Below, piece after piece: positions 36,301-47,599 of a stretch of 64,000 nucleotides of DNA. Positions within the stretch are counted from its first letter, which is position 1, and the number at the start of each line of letters is the position of its first letter. The notes below the pieces were generated by a model, which had not been told where the DNA came from, ran no database searches, and saw nothing but the letters and a program-made list of their open reading frames with translations. The translations under genes and the position numbers were made by a program. This stretch comes from Ophiura sarsii (taxonomy: Eukaryota; Echinodermata; Ophiuroidea; Amphilepidida; Ophiuridae), in NCBI GenBank assembly GCA_035610835.1, contig CM069458.1:31149449-31213448 (forward strand), read 5' to 3'.

Positions 36301-39300
36301 GCTTACATGGATACCAGACGAACGAGCTATTATGTATAAAAAGTCTTTATTGAAAGCCTCTAGCAGCCGAAATACATGAGTAAATAATAACAATTGATGA
36401 TGGCCTATAAGCATGATTCTAGCAGAATCTATGACGAGCGAAAACTTAATTAAATAAACGCGAGGATCAAGCAAATGATACATCCGAGTATTGAAATGAA
36501 TAAATAATATATAGACTCGGACATTTCAATACTCGATATTTTTGATCGCATGAAAAATCTTGAATTATGTCCCTAGCATTAATAAGTGGGGGACTATTGT
36601 GTACTTCTAAAAAAGCTAGACAATAAGTTGGCAAAAGCATTGGATAAAAAAAAACTGGACAAAAATTCTTTGTAAAAAGGTCTTTGGACCAAAGAAAATT
36701 GGACAAAAATTCTTTGGACCCCAAAAAATTGGAACAAAATTCGTTGAAAAAAATTAATTGGACAAATTAATGTTTGGACGAAAATTTGATTGGACAAAAT
36801 AATATTGGACAAAACATGATTGGACAAAATAATTTTGGATGAAATGTAGTTTTCTCCTACTCCCCCCCTGGATGGGAGCAGTGATGATCCTATCATCATG
36901 TCATATTCTTTATACTACATGTACATGGCTGTGAAATTATATTTGTTGAACAATGGCTGTATTATCATTATCATTTATAGCAATTGGCTATTCTGAGGAG
37001 TGGGGATGAGGGACAAAAATGATAGAGTGTAGATGGCAGTGATCAATATATCAGACCTATCCTCATTCTAAACTGCTCACAAAAAGTATCAAAACACTTA
37101 GAAATGATCCAATACATAACGGCTCGAAAGGGTATGCATTAATCGAAGCAAATAATCCAGTGCATAGTTTTGTTCTGCGTATTTTGACACCTCGATCGTT
37201 GAGATACGATGTTGCGGAGCGGAGTTATTGTCATTTCAATGATCGTGGGTCCAGTTTCAAAAATGACACTCATCCCTATTGAAAAGCACGAATCTGATCA
37301 TGCTAAACAGTAATGCAAACCTCTTTCTATAGGATGATTGTCACTTTTGAAACTGGACCCACGACCGTCCAATGAAATGAAAATAACTCCGCTCCGCAAC
37401 ATCGTATCTCATCGATCGAGGTGTCAAAATACGCAGAACAAAATTATGCACTTGGTTATTTGCTTCGATTAATGCATACCCTTTCGAGTCGTTATATATT
37501 GGATCATTTCTAAGTGTTTAGATACTTTTTGTGAGCAGTTTATATCAATTATGGGTGTAATATATTATTTCACAGATAAGAGGGGATTGGCAAAAACCAG
37601 GTCATATGTTGTGTCATAACCCGAACTTATTCGGGGGGGGGGGGGGGGGTTGTGGCAATGAAGCTACAGGGGTGAAACACAGGACAAATCAGGACAGAAA
37701 AAGTGGTGTGTGCCGCCCCCGGGAATCGAACCTGGTTCCCCGTGGCCGGATTCCAGGTGATCGTGCATCACGCTATGGGGGTCGCGCTCCCAAAAAATCG
37801 GAGCCTATATGTATCTTTGCGTGATTGTGCAATGGGATTTGGTGGTGTATGGGTTAATGAGAATTTAATAATATATTTTTATTTCCTGATGCATTGCTAC
37901 TCCTTGTTTCTTTTCAGTAATGCACTGACTGGTGTGTCGGCTGGTCCAACGATAAGTGATACAAAATCAGATGATCCAAACCCTCTTATAAGATTTTATC
38001 ACGAGGTAAGAAAAAAGGGTCTTTTAGAGATTCGATTTGATAATTGCATACTATTAAAAACAAAACAAAAAAATGTTTTATTGGCCTCTCCAACCCTTAG
38101 TATTCAAGTATAATTGTTTACAATGTTTCCAAAGAAATGTTATTGAAACTTGAAAATTGAGAAATGTTTGACTTTCCAAAACATAACAAAACAACCCCCT
38201 CCAAAAAACAAAACTTCCCAAAGGAGCACCCCCTACTTGAAGTATCTGTACACCTGGTAGATTTGTTTGTGTGTCTCCTTTTTTCACTGTATTTGTTGTC
38301 TCCTTTTTTTCCTAAACCTCATGTTTCAAGGGTATTTGGGGTGTAAGTTTTTCATTTCTATTTTTAATTGTATTTCCTTTGTGCAAGCATTGTATGTTAA
38401 TGACCAGAAAAACAAATAAAAACAACAAACTGAAAAACACCACCCTCATTCAAAGACACACTCCCCCCTACACACAAACATAACAACATAAAATAAATAA
38501 TTTACTGGAAAATATAAGAATTAAACAAAGATTCACCTGTAAAAACTGTTTTCAGGTATTTTTAAAAAGCACTAATATGCCTTCAGAAATGCTGAAAAAA
38601 TGTCTTTATTTTTCATTTTTACTGATTTTTTTGAAGAAATCTTACATGAGAGGGTTTCTATGTATATCATCTATCTAAACAAGGTGAAAATATTGAATTT
38701 CATTTTTTGAGAAATCTCTCTGTGCCCCTTTAATCAATCTACAGTGTGGTTCAATAAAACGTTGACAGTTTTTCAAAGCCATATTTTTCAAAACTATGGG
38801 ATTTAGTTTAATTTGTTTTTACATATTCCTCAAAAATATCTTCTTGGCCATCTATGCTGAAAATCTCAATGTTAATAATGCTATGGCGGCAAAATGATAG
38901 CTATTTGAAGAGAATCTCTCCAAAATCTCTTTGTCCACGGGTAAGTCTACTGGAAATGACCAGCAAGATAACATTAAATGGCATCGTCACTTTTAAGGCA
39001 TAGAGTATGAAAATCAATAATTCTAATTAGGGTCACTTGTGGTACTATTATTACGTATTGATTTCACACCTGAATAGATAGTTAAGATGTTAACAATTAC
39101 ACTGGTTTCACCTGGCGGGATCTTCAAATCTAAGATTACTTGCATGCAATTCATCATTCAGTATTCAATGTAACATCGCGATAACAAGCAGTACCCGTGG
39201 ACAGAGTGAAATGGGACAAACTTTGTTCCAATAGCTGTTATTTTGCAACCATAAGGTTATTTGTAACAATATTTTCAGCATAGATGGTCAAGATCATATA

Positions 39301-42300
39301 GTTGATGAACATTGAAAAAGATTTTTTTTAAATCTTCAGAATTTAAAAAAAAATGGCTTCAAAAAACTGTCAACGTTTTATTGAACCACACTATATGCAA
39401 TATTTCATACCTAGTTATGTGTATTTATTTCATACCTAGTTAATGAGTATTTATTTATATAGCATTTAGGTGATAAAAATTCATTATTTTACTGGCGATG
39501 GACTTTAGAAGGGTGGACTCAATACGTAATAATAATACCATGAGTTACCCTAAATAGAAAACCCTTCTAAAGACCATCGCCAGTAAAATCATGAATTTTT
39601 ATCACCTAAAGGCTATAGAAATAAATACACATAACTAGGTATGAAATATTGCAAATAAATAACCAGGCACCAATTTGCTCTCCCTCTCATATGAAATGTT
39701 AATTATTTAAAATAATCCTGCACCTGGCCTTGGTACACAGCATCGTACGCACCATTGCACAATTATCAGACACAATTTAGTAAAATCCTATTCACATATG
39801 GCACCAGAAGGCCGTAAATCAACTTTTGGGCTAAATGAGATTTCGTTACCAAGGCACCTACACAGCATCGTACGCACCATTGCACAATTATCAGACACAA
39901 TTAAGTCAAATTATTTTCACATATATGGCGCCAGAAGGCGGTAACTCAACTTTTGGGCAAAATGAGATTTTCGGTACCAAAATAATCCATATATCCTAGA
40001 TTTTCAGAACTCATAAACACTCTTGATTTGACTAAAACTAGAGTTATAAGATGGGTGCTATAGTGTATTGTAATGAGTCCCGAATATTTAAAAGTTGATT
40101 ATCTCAGAATAGCATTTTTTGAGTTACGGCCTACTGGCGCTCAACCCTCGATATGTGACCAGTCGCAAACACAGGTTTGAAATAGAAGCCAATAAAGTTG
40201 GTGAAATATAAAGATTTTTGTTTTGTTTGTTCTGCCCCTCCCCCTTTTTTCAATTTAGTTAAAATTAGACAAAATTTGACATCTTCTTACTAAATTAGGT
40301 TAAACTAGACCAAATTTGACAATTTTAGCATAAAACAGCTCAAAGTGCGCATTTTCATACAAAATTAGATAGAATTATACAAAATGTGACAATTTTAATG
40401 TAAAATGGCAAAATAATGGCATTTTTCTTATGCCCTCCTAAACAAAATTCTGGCCCCCACCCCCAATTATGATGCTGGTGCCGCCACTGTACATGGTTTA
40501 TCCAACATGATCGGTAATTCAGTTTTGATAGTGCTGTCATGACACCGGTAGAATATAAAATTACAATGTCAAAGCTAGTGATGGAGCGGGTGATTGAAAT
40601 TGGAGATAATATACTACAATACAGTCCATAAGTTACATCACATCGCAGGCACGAAGAAGAATATTAATTTTTCATGTTTAAGCTTCTCCAGTATTAATAA
40701 ATGTTATAGTCAATTCGTGTTATATTATATATTTTGTTTTTACTTATTTCTTTTTATAGGATAGAATTAGATTTGAAATGATCATACATGGGTATTGGAT
40801 CTTTTGGTGGACATTATACCTGGTGAAATTTACAAGCGGACCTATTAGTAAGTATTACCAGGGGTAGAATTTCGGCGCGAATCCGCAAATCGATTCGCGT
40901 GAAGATTCGCGTCAAATCACTACCGCGCGAATCCAGTTGGATTCCCGCAAAAAATAAAAATAAATAAAAAAATTTAAAACAAAAATTACTTTTTTTTTTT
41001 TGTAAGTCCAAAACAGGACATTAGATGACTGGTAGTTAACCCTTAGTCAACAAACATGCCGAATTTGGAAGTTGTGCAAGCTTATAGCCTTATTCTGGAT
41101 ATTATTTTCATTAATTTCGCAATATTCCATGGATTCTCAAAATTGGCGAGAATCTGGATTCTCGCAAAATCCTTCCGAGAGAATCTGAACAGATTCTCGC
41201 GGTTGGTTACGAAATTCTACCCCTGAGTATGGTGTCAATAACACAAAAATAGATCATTCAACTACTAATTTTTGCATGTATTTTTGCTCTCGTCATTGAT
41301 TTTGCTTTCTTGAAATTAATGTGTGTTTTTCCTTCATTAAGGGGAGAGAGGGTTTGGGGGTTGACAAATCTTGTTGAATTCTTTTCGAAATAAATGTCAA
41401 ATTCTAGAAATTTGTAATTTGTAAGATTTTTTATATTTTTTTAAATTATTTTAATTTTATTATTATTATTATTATTATTTTTTCTTGGGGGGGGGGGGGG
41501 AGGGGAGGAGGTCACAAAAAAAGAACAGGTGGATGGGACCAGTTCTCAGTATTTTTGTGTTCAGATAATGTACAAACCCACTTTTCCCATTGGTCATGTA
41601 GTCTTATCAGCCATTTCATCAATAAATGCAGCCTGGTTTGCCCTGTAAACCCACTTTTCCCATTGGTCATGTGGTCTTATCAGCCATTTCATCAATAAAT
41701 GCAGCCTGGTTTGCCCTGTAAACCCACTTTTCCCATTGGTCATGTAGTCTTATCAGCCATTTCATCAATAAATGCAGCCTGGTTTGCCCTGTAAACCCAC
41801 TTTTCCCATTGGTCATGTGGTCTTATCAGCCATTTCATCAATAAATGCAGCCTGGTTTGCCCTGTAAACCCACTTTTCCCATTGGTCATGTAGTCTTATC
41901 AGCCATTTCATCAATAAATGCAGCCTGGTTTGCCCTGTAAACCCACTTTTCCCATTGGTCATGTAGTCTTATCAGCCATTTCATCAATAAATGCAGCCTG
42001 GTTTGCCCTGTAAACCCACTTTTCCCATTGGTCATGTGGTCTTATCAGCCATTTCATCAATAAATGCAGCCTGGTTTGCCCTGTAAACCCACTTTTCCCA
42101 TTGGTCATGTAGTCTTATCAGCCATTTCATCAATAAATGCAGCCTGGTTTGCCCTGTAAACCCACTTTTCCCATTGGTCATGTGGTCTTATCAGCCATTT
42201 CATCAATAAATGCAGCCTGTTTTGCCCTGTAAACCCATTTTTCCCATTGGTCATGTAGTCTTATCAGCCATTTCATCAATAAATGCAGCCTGGTTTGCCC

Positions 42301-43923
42301 TGTAAACCCACTTTTCCCATTGGTCATGTAGTCTTATCAGCCATTTCATCAATAAATGCAGCCTGGTTTGCCCTGTAAACCCACTTTTCCCATTGGTCAT
42401 GTAGTCTTATCAGCCATTTCATCAATAAATGCAGCCTGGTTTGCCCTGTAAACCCACTTTTCCCATTGGTCATGTGGTCTTATCAGCCATTTCATCAATA
42501 AATGCAGCCTGGTTTGCCCTGTAAACCCACTTTTCCCATTGGTCATGTAGTCTTATCAGCCATTTCATCAATAAATGCAGCCTGGTTTGCCCTGTAAACC
42601 CACTTTTCCCATTGGTCATGTGGTCTTATCAGCCATTTCATCAATAAATGCAGCCTGGTTTGCCCTGTAAACCCACTTTTCCCATTGGTCATGTATTCTT
42701 ATCAGCCATTTCATCAATAAATGCAGCCTGGTTTGCCCTGTAAACCCACTTTTCCCATTGGTCATGTGGTCTTATCAGCCATTTCATCAATAAATGCAGC
42801 CTGGTTTGCCCTGTAAACCCACTTTTCCCATTGGTCATGTGGTCTTATCAGCCATTTCATCAATAAATGCAGCCTGGTTTGCCCTGTAAACCCCCTTTTC
42901 CCATTGGTCATGTGGTCTTATCAGCCATTTCATCAATAAATGCAGCCTGGTTTGCCCTGTAAACCCACTTTTCCCATTGGTCATGTGGTCTTATCGACCA
43001 TTTCATCAATAAATGCAGCCTGGTTTGCCCTGTAAACCCACTTTTCCCATTGGTCATGTGGTCTTATCAGCCATTTCATCAATAAATGCAGCCTGGTTTG
43101 CCCTGTAAACCCACTTTTCCCATTGGTCATGTGGTCTTATCAGCCATTTCATCAATAAATGCAGCCTGTTTTGCCCTGTAAACCCACTTTTCCCATTGGT
43201 CATGTGGTCTTATCAGCCATTTCATCAATAAATGCAGCCTGGTTTGCCCTGTAAACCCACTTTTCCCATTGGTCATGTGGTCTTATCAGCCATTTCATCA
43301 ATAAATGCAGCCTGTTTTGCCCTGTAAACCCACTTTTCCCATTGGTCATGTGGTCTTATCAGCCATTTCATCAATAAATGCAGCCTGGTTTGCCCTGTAA
43401 ACCCACTTTTCCCATTGGTCATGTAGTCTTATCAGCCATTTCATCAATAAATGCAGCCTGTTTTGCCCTGTAAACCCATTTTTCCCATTGGTCATGTGGT
43501 CTTATCAGCCATTTCATCAATAAATGCAGCCTGGTTTGCCCTGTAAACCCACTTTTCCCATTGGTCATATGGTCTTATCAGACATTTCATCAATAAATGC
43601 AGACTGTGGTAAGTGATTTGTTTTTAATCTTCCCAGTTAATTAGGATTAGGGTTAAAGCAATATCATCTCTATCCCAATTGGAATTCATAGAAAAAACCT
43701 TAATATCTGGAAGATTTAATCTATTTCTCCCATTTTCATTGCAGTACCCCTCATCAACATAGGCATTTGGTACATTGTTCTGCTGGCAACGCTTCCGTGT
43801 GAGTTGATCATGGCGTCTTTCTACCTCGCAAAGATCAAAGAATCGGCAGAGATCATTGTGTCGTTAGATGTGAACAAAGCTAACAACAAATTAAATAAAC
43901 GGTATTCCAGTAGAAAGTCTTAA
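30314..43923 (+). CDS. CDIPT: CDP-diacylglycerol-inositol 3-phosphatidyltransferase (PI synthase), whole gene
   Basis: Six coding exons (30314-30398, 32106-32246, 33951-34107, 37918-38005, 40760-40847, 43745-43923) join in frame to 245 residues. The family enzyme makes phosphatidylinositol from CDP-diacylglycerol and myo-inositol in the endoplasmic reticulum membrane. The signature D-x2-DG-x2-AR-x8-G-x3-D-x3-D is complete: Asp63, Asp66, Gly67, Ala70, Arg71, Gly80, Asp84 and Asp88, split by intron 2. Several hydrophobic helices follow, as expected for this multi-pass family. The N-terminus is a basic stretch (HKRRQRR) before the conserved xIPNRIGYIRI block, and the protein is about 30 residues longer than human CDIPT. 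A splice acceptor just upstream of the ATG implies a 5' UTR exon. CDIPT is the best family match; other CDP-alcohol transferases share the motif but not the DPNPLIRFY region. Confidence 0.87.
32106..32246 (+). CDS. CDIPT: CDIPT exon 2
   Basis: Acceptor CTTTCTTCAG, donor GTAAGT, phase 1 in and out. It encodes the first membrane helices and the DEVDGFAAR half of the catalytic motif. Confidence 0.88.
32598..32923. mobile_element. Inverted-repeat element built of GTAAAC words
   Basis: CACTGCAAATTATGAGCGTT mirrors its complement at the right end, with TAT outside both. Both arms consist largely of repeated AAAAGTAAAC units. It lies in CDIPT intron 2. Confidence 0.7.
33598..33866 (+). mobile_element. 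tRNA-derived SINE with TAACCCTAACC ends, copy 1
   Basis: GTGGCTTAGTAGC (A box) and GGATCGAATCCCGG (B box) form a tRNA-like head at about 33725-33785. The ends are TTAACCCTAACC and GGGTTAGGGTTA, inverted copies of each other. Confidence 0.7.
33951..34107 (+). CDS. CDIPT: CDIPT exon 3
   Basis: Acceptor GTTTACAG, donor GTAAGG, phase 1 in and 2 out. It encodes GAIFDQMTD, the metal-binding second half of the motif, and the next hydrophobic segment. Decayed copies of its 3' end with donor lie downstream in the intron. Confidence 0.88.
34615..34960 (-). mobile_element. tRNA-related SINE-like repeat, copy 1
   Basis: It is shared with 36176-36510. The minus strand has pol III-like boxes: an A-box-like stretch and GGGTTCGAGAC (B box) near 34680. 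One border reads TATAGACTCGxACAAACTGG. Confidence 0.65.
34961..35718. mobile_element. TA-flanked element inserted in a SINE-like array, 758 bp
   Basis: TGAAGAGTTTATTCCAAAGG and GGCGCTAACTCCA face their complements at the right end; TA is at 34959-34960 and 35719-35720. Removing it restores the SINE-like sequence seen whole near 36503-36520. Confidence 0.8.
36176..36510 (-). mobile_element. tRNA-related SINE-like repeat, copy 2
   Basis: On the minus strand TAGCCTAGTGGAGT (A box) and GGGTTCGAGGC (B box) lie near 36300 and 36243. A truncated third start follows at about 36511. The fold is not a proper tRNA. Confidence 0.68.
36640..36850. repeat. Degenerate short tandem repeat of ATTGGACAAAAT
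   Basis: About a dozen variants of (A)TTGGACAAAA(T) lie in a row in CDIPT intron 3. Confidence 0.7.
37071..37540. mobile_element. TA-flanked palindromic element, 470 bp
   Basis: AACTGCTCACAAAAAGTATC mirrors the right end, flanked by TA (37069-37070, 37541-37542). The arms of about 200 bp pair with few mismatches. It lies in CDIPT intron 3. Confidence 0.85.
37690..37790 (-). mobile_element. tRNA-like pseudogene or SINE head
   Basis: The minus strand carries GGTTCGATTCCCGG (B box) and TAGCGTGATGCACG (A-box-like), but the stems do not pair properly. A functional tRNA is unlikely. Confidence 0.4.
37918..38005 (+). CDS. CDIPT: CDIPT exon 4
   Basis: Acceptor TCTTTTCAG, donor GTAAGA, phase 2 in and 0 out. 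It encodes the loop ending DPNPLIRFYHE, matching the conserved NPxLRxYY region of PI synthases. Confidence 0.85.
38742..39393. mobile_element. Mariner-type palindromic element, 652 bp
   Basis: CAGTGTGGTTCAATAAAACG mirrors the right end, flanked by TA. Complementarity runs into the centre (ACCCGTGGAC and GTCCACGGGT). It lies in CDIPT intron 4. Confidence 0.82.
39396..39655. mobile_element. Palindromic element abutting the previous one
   Basis: TGCAATATTTCATACCTAGT on the left mirrors ACTAGGTATGAAATATTGCA on the right; the inner arms share TTTTACTGGCGATGG. The borders are approximate. Confidence 0.7.
39738..39965. repeat. Direct repeat of about 114 bp
   Basis: CAGCATCGTACGCACCATTG, with following GCCAGAAGGC and AATGAGATTT blocks, occurs twice. 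Confidence 0.75.
40220..40492 (+). mobile_element. Truncated copy of the CAGTGGCGGCACC hAT family
   Basis: It shares the TTAGACCAAATTTGACAATT interior and ends GGTGCCGCCACTG. The left terminal repeat is missing. It lies in CDIPT intron 4. Confidence 0.75.
40760..40847 (+). CDS. CDIPT: CDIPT exon 5
   Basis: Acceptor TTTTTATAG, donor GTAAGT, phase 0 in and 1 out. It encodes an aromatic-rich membrane helix (GYWIFWWTLYL). Confidence 0.82.
41574..43612. repeat. 73-bp satellite array, about 28 copies
   Basis: Head-to-tail units start AACCCACTTTTCCCATTGG and include CAATAAATGCAGCCTGG. They are nearly identical; the main variant is ATGTAGTC versus ATGTGGTC. The array lies in CDIPT intron 5. The last unit is diverged (ATATGGTC, CAGACATTT). 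Confidence 0.95.
43745..43923 (+). CDS. CDIPT: CDIPT exon 6 (last)
   Basis: Acceptor TTCATTGCAG, phase 1 in. It encodes the last membrane helix and a Lys/Asn-rich cytosolic tail ending at TAA (43921-43923). A candidate AATAAA lies near 44147. Confidence 0.85.
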
Positions 43924-45040
43924 TGCAGTGTGTCAGGCCAAAGCAATGTTTGGTTGTCTATCATATCTCTCTCATGATGAAGAGCAAAGGGTGTTTTTCC
44001 TGGGTTTTTTCAGGTACTATGTAATAATCAAAAGTCTTAATAACAAGGTCTCTAGCGTGTGTGTGACCATCACATCAAAACAGACTGTTGTCAGCAAACG
44101 CAATTAACAGAAAGTATCGGAAAAGGATGAGGAAAAACATAACAAAAATAAAATGAAATAATTACCTCTGGAGTTGCCTAGAGTTCTGTATACGATTTGA
44201 AAAAGTTTCATTACAAAGCTAAACATAGTTTTGTGACATAAAACTTTCAATTTTCATTTCTGGAGGCAATTGGCCTATTTTGATGTGATGGGTCATGATT
44301 TACTAGCTTTTCAATTGGACTGGTTTTTAAAAAATGTTAAAGTGTGGGGAAAAAAAATGTTAAAGAGTGTGGAAAAAGTCTAATCAAGGCAAAAACTTAC
44401 AATTCAGAAACATCAAATTTTAAAAAATAATGAAAAAAATAAGATATTTTTTGTACAGTTAAAGTTAAAAACACTTTTTTCAACTTTGAAAAGCAGACGA
44501 CGGAGGACGACCAAACAACTATTTTGCCGCTTAATCGGCAAACGACTTTACAACTCCTGAAATATTTTTATTTATAATGGAGATGGAGATAGTATGGTCA
44601 ATCTCAGTGGCTTGGCCAAAAGAGGGACAGGGGCAGTACCCTAAATAGGGTCTGACACGCCAGCACGTGCATAGTTTCACAATTTTATTACACATTTTTA
44701 TCAGTAGGCTACCATTTGTCAGATCAAGGTCATATAATCTCACATCAGAGAAAATATCTTGCGTTTCCCTCTGTGAAAATTGGCGTTTTAGGTGGATTGA
44801 ATACTAAGGCGTTGCTCCTAAACGGTTAATTAAATGGTGCTATCTTAAAACCGGGGGACGGGGTACTCAAATCATTTGGGAATGGTGCCCGTTGCCCCAG
44901 TAGTAAAAATGTTCACAATCTTGGAAATGCACTATTTTATCTGAGGCAATTTGTATAAAGAGTTGTATGTATATATTTCACATTTCTATTATAAATGGGT
45001 TTGCACGCAATTGTATATAAGTCAGGTCAGTCAGTCGATT
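43924..45040. other. CDIPT downstream region
   Basis: AT-rich sequence with a candidate AATAAA near 44147. I see no coding exon and no clear repeat borders. Confidence 0.4.
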
Positions 45041-45275
45041 TTCCTTCTTGTGGTTCATGACAATCGACAAGACAAAATTGGTAAATGTCAATTTGACTAA
45101 TGTTTCTAGTGTGATAATAGTTTAAGACCAATATATTCAAGCAAACTTATTCATTTCAAGAAGAAAATTGTAATATTTTAACAAATTGGGTAATATTTAA
45201 ATCTTAAAAAAAAAAAAAAATTGCGACCCTAATTTTTGAGATTTATGCGTCGGTCGCTGAGGGCAACACTTTTTT
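45040..45275. repeat. Dispersed repeat ending GGTCGCTGAGGGC
   Basis: Copy of the 11815-12055 family, with TTTCTAGTGTGATAATAG inside. Confidence 0.65.
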
Positions 45276-45304
45276 TTTGCCTTATGATCAACATATTAAT
45301 ACTA

Positions 45305-45518
45305 TATAGTTCAGTCAATTCCAATTTGCAGAGCCTTTTGCAGTTAACAAATTGATATGGACAGGAGTGTGTGAGCGTGCATACATAATGCTTGTATTTA
45401 TAACACAATAGAACACACAGTGAATCATATGCGTAATGTGTAAATTGACATTTAGGCTTGGATTAGCTTTTGTTCGACAGGATAAAAGCAGCACAATTTG
45501 GAACTGACTAAACTATAG
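45305..45518. mobile_element. GATCAGTTCCAA foldback MITE
   Basis: TATAGTTCAGTCAATTCC mirrors GGAACTGACTAAACTATAG. Confidence 0.75.
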
Positions 45519-46748
45519 AGTTGTTGTTGATAAATGGGTTTTGTCAGTATTATTGTAAAAAAAGAAAAAGAAAAAAAGGTGTGCAATTTGTGATAGAGAG
45601 GTATATGCTGATTCATACTTTTTTATAGCTTTTTAACAAAAGTTATAATACTTATGTTTAACCTGGCTCTCTACAAAAGGGGTTCTCAAATTGCGGTCTG
45701 CAGGCCCAATTCAGCCCTTAGTTTCAAATGTTTAAAAAGATTGGTAACTGGCCTTTTTAAAAGGCTCTAAAAGCAAAGAAATGCATAAGATACCGGCAGG
45801 GATACTATTAATTTTGGGATAGGAAAGTCCTATACTAACGCACGTAGCGAAAACGGTTCCGTTTGCATATTTACATAAATTATGGTAATCATAAGAATGC
45901 GTCAGTGACCGGCGTTTAAACGCGTTTAACAATGTTTAACCAGGTTTAACGTCATATTTGATCGGCATAGGTTTGAGGGCGCTGTAGATTTACACAGACG
46001 ACGGTGGCCACACGAAACCTAAATTTTGAATTCGTAGTGAATTAAACGTAATCGCGAATGTTAATCTTATCATTTTGACAAATTCATCATAATTAGAAGA
46101 ATTTTCATTGTTAACCGGGCGATGACTTTTAAAAATAATTCAAAATGGTGCACTCCCGTTGTCATATATTGGGTCGTCTGAGAGACGCGTGGCCAGCGTC
46201 GCATCGTCTGCTACAATCACGCCTTATCGGTATAGCGCCACCAATTCTATGCCGACCAAATTTTAATTTAAAAGTGGCTTCCGATCGGCAAGCTGAGTGG
46301 CATACCCCTGATACCGGTACTGGGGCAATTTTCCCCCTGATAATGTCCTTTTGACATTTTGCAGCCCTCCACCGCCGCTGGGTGTTTTGTAGAATTTGGT
46401 AGGGTTAGGTTTAAAGGAATAAAATTTTACCTATAATCCGCATTGTATATTTATTTAACCATAGATCAAATCTATGATTTAACCAACTTGCCCGAGTTGA
46501 CAATTGACATATTTATTTCTGAGTTTAATTAAAATAGCCAACATTTTGATAATGAAAAGTGGCTGACAATAGCCCTTCCATGTAAATACTGATATTTAAA
46601 AAACCTATTTTAAATGGTGTAAATATGTGACTTATATACTTCATTCATAATGTTACTCTGTGCAGCAAGTAATTATAGTGAGGTGGTGCGATTGTACTCA
46701 GGCAATCAATGATGAATCCTAACACATATGTAAATGCTGCGCTGATCA

Positions 46749-46935
46749 CTATAGTTCAATCAGTTCCAATTATGCGTTTTTTGATCTCTCTGCACGCAAA
46801 ATTAATTCGAGCATACACGTCTGCTTCACGCATTCGATACACAATGCGCTTGTTGCATTGAAGCGTGCCTACACCTTTCTGTATTGATTCGCTGCTGTAA
46901 AGAGGCTTGCTAATTTGGAACTGATCAAACTATAG
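46749..46935. mobile_element. GATCAGTTCCAA foldback MITE
   Basis: CTATAGTTCAATCAGTTCC mirrors GGAACTGATCAAACTATAG. The interior is in the opposite orientation to the 21 kb copy. Confidence 0.75.
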
Positions 46936-47267
46936 AATATACTCTGACACCATATCACAGAGTTACGTGAAAGCGAGTTAAGGAATGGACGTTCATACTC
47001 TTGTTGTTGTGCATTGGCCAAAGTTGGTGGATCAAAAATGTTGACATTGCCTCAACTCGCTCAACGATAGCGACTGATGGGCAACTACGGTAGCATAAAT
47101 GCGCCATATGTTTTGAATAATATTCAGGCCAAATACGGAACATGAAATTACTGTTTGAATATTTTGGTAAAGTTACTGCATTTTGGAACCGATCAAAATA
47201 TTGAATATTGTACTCAATGACCCACGATATTTATGAATTAGTGGATACATACATGAGACATATCTTA

Positions 47268-47588
47268 TTAACCCTAACCCCCCCCCCCCCCCCTGAGTGC
47301 TAAAAATGCTAATCCTAAGTCCCTCTCCAAACGCATGCGCCGTCGGTTTTCGATGACGTAGTCAACCGAGCCTATATAGTGAGCGCAGTATACTGCGCGA
47401 ATGTGTAGCTGAAGGCCGTGGCTTAGTGTGTGCAAGGCGTGTAAAGTCTTTGGTGTGTGGGACGTGGGGCTTGAGAACGGAGGGTCCCCCGATCGAATCA
47501 CGGCAGGTTCCCAGAGATTTAGTTGGGTTTTTTTTCTTCAAAAATTGTGATCCCGGTCAAAAACGCTAAACCGGGGTTAGGGTTAATA
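47268..47588 (+). mobile_element. tRNA-derived SINE with TAACCCTAACC ends, copy 2
   Basis: Same as 33598-33866 with extra bases in the tRNA-like part. It is bracketed by TCTTATTAACCC and its complement. Confidence 0.72.
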
Positions 47589-47599
47589 AGACAAACAAA

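Noticed and set aside
36235..36310. Functional tRNA gene (minus strand)
   Set aside because: A and B boxes are present but the stems do not pair, and the same segment recurs at 34671-34750 as part of a SINE-like repeat.
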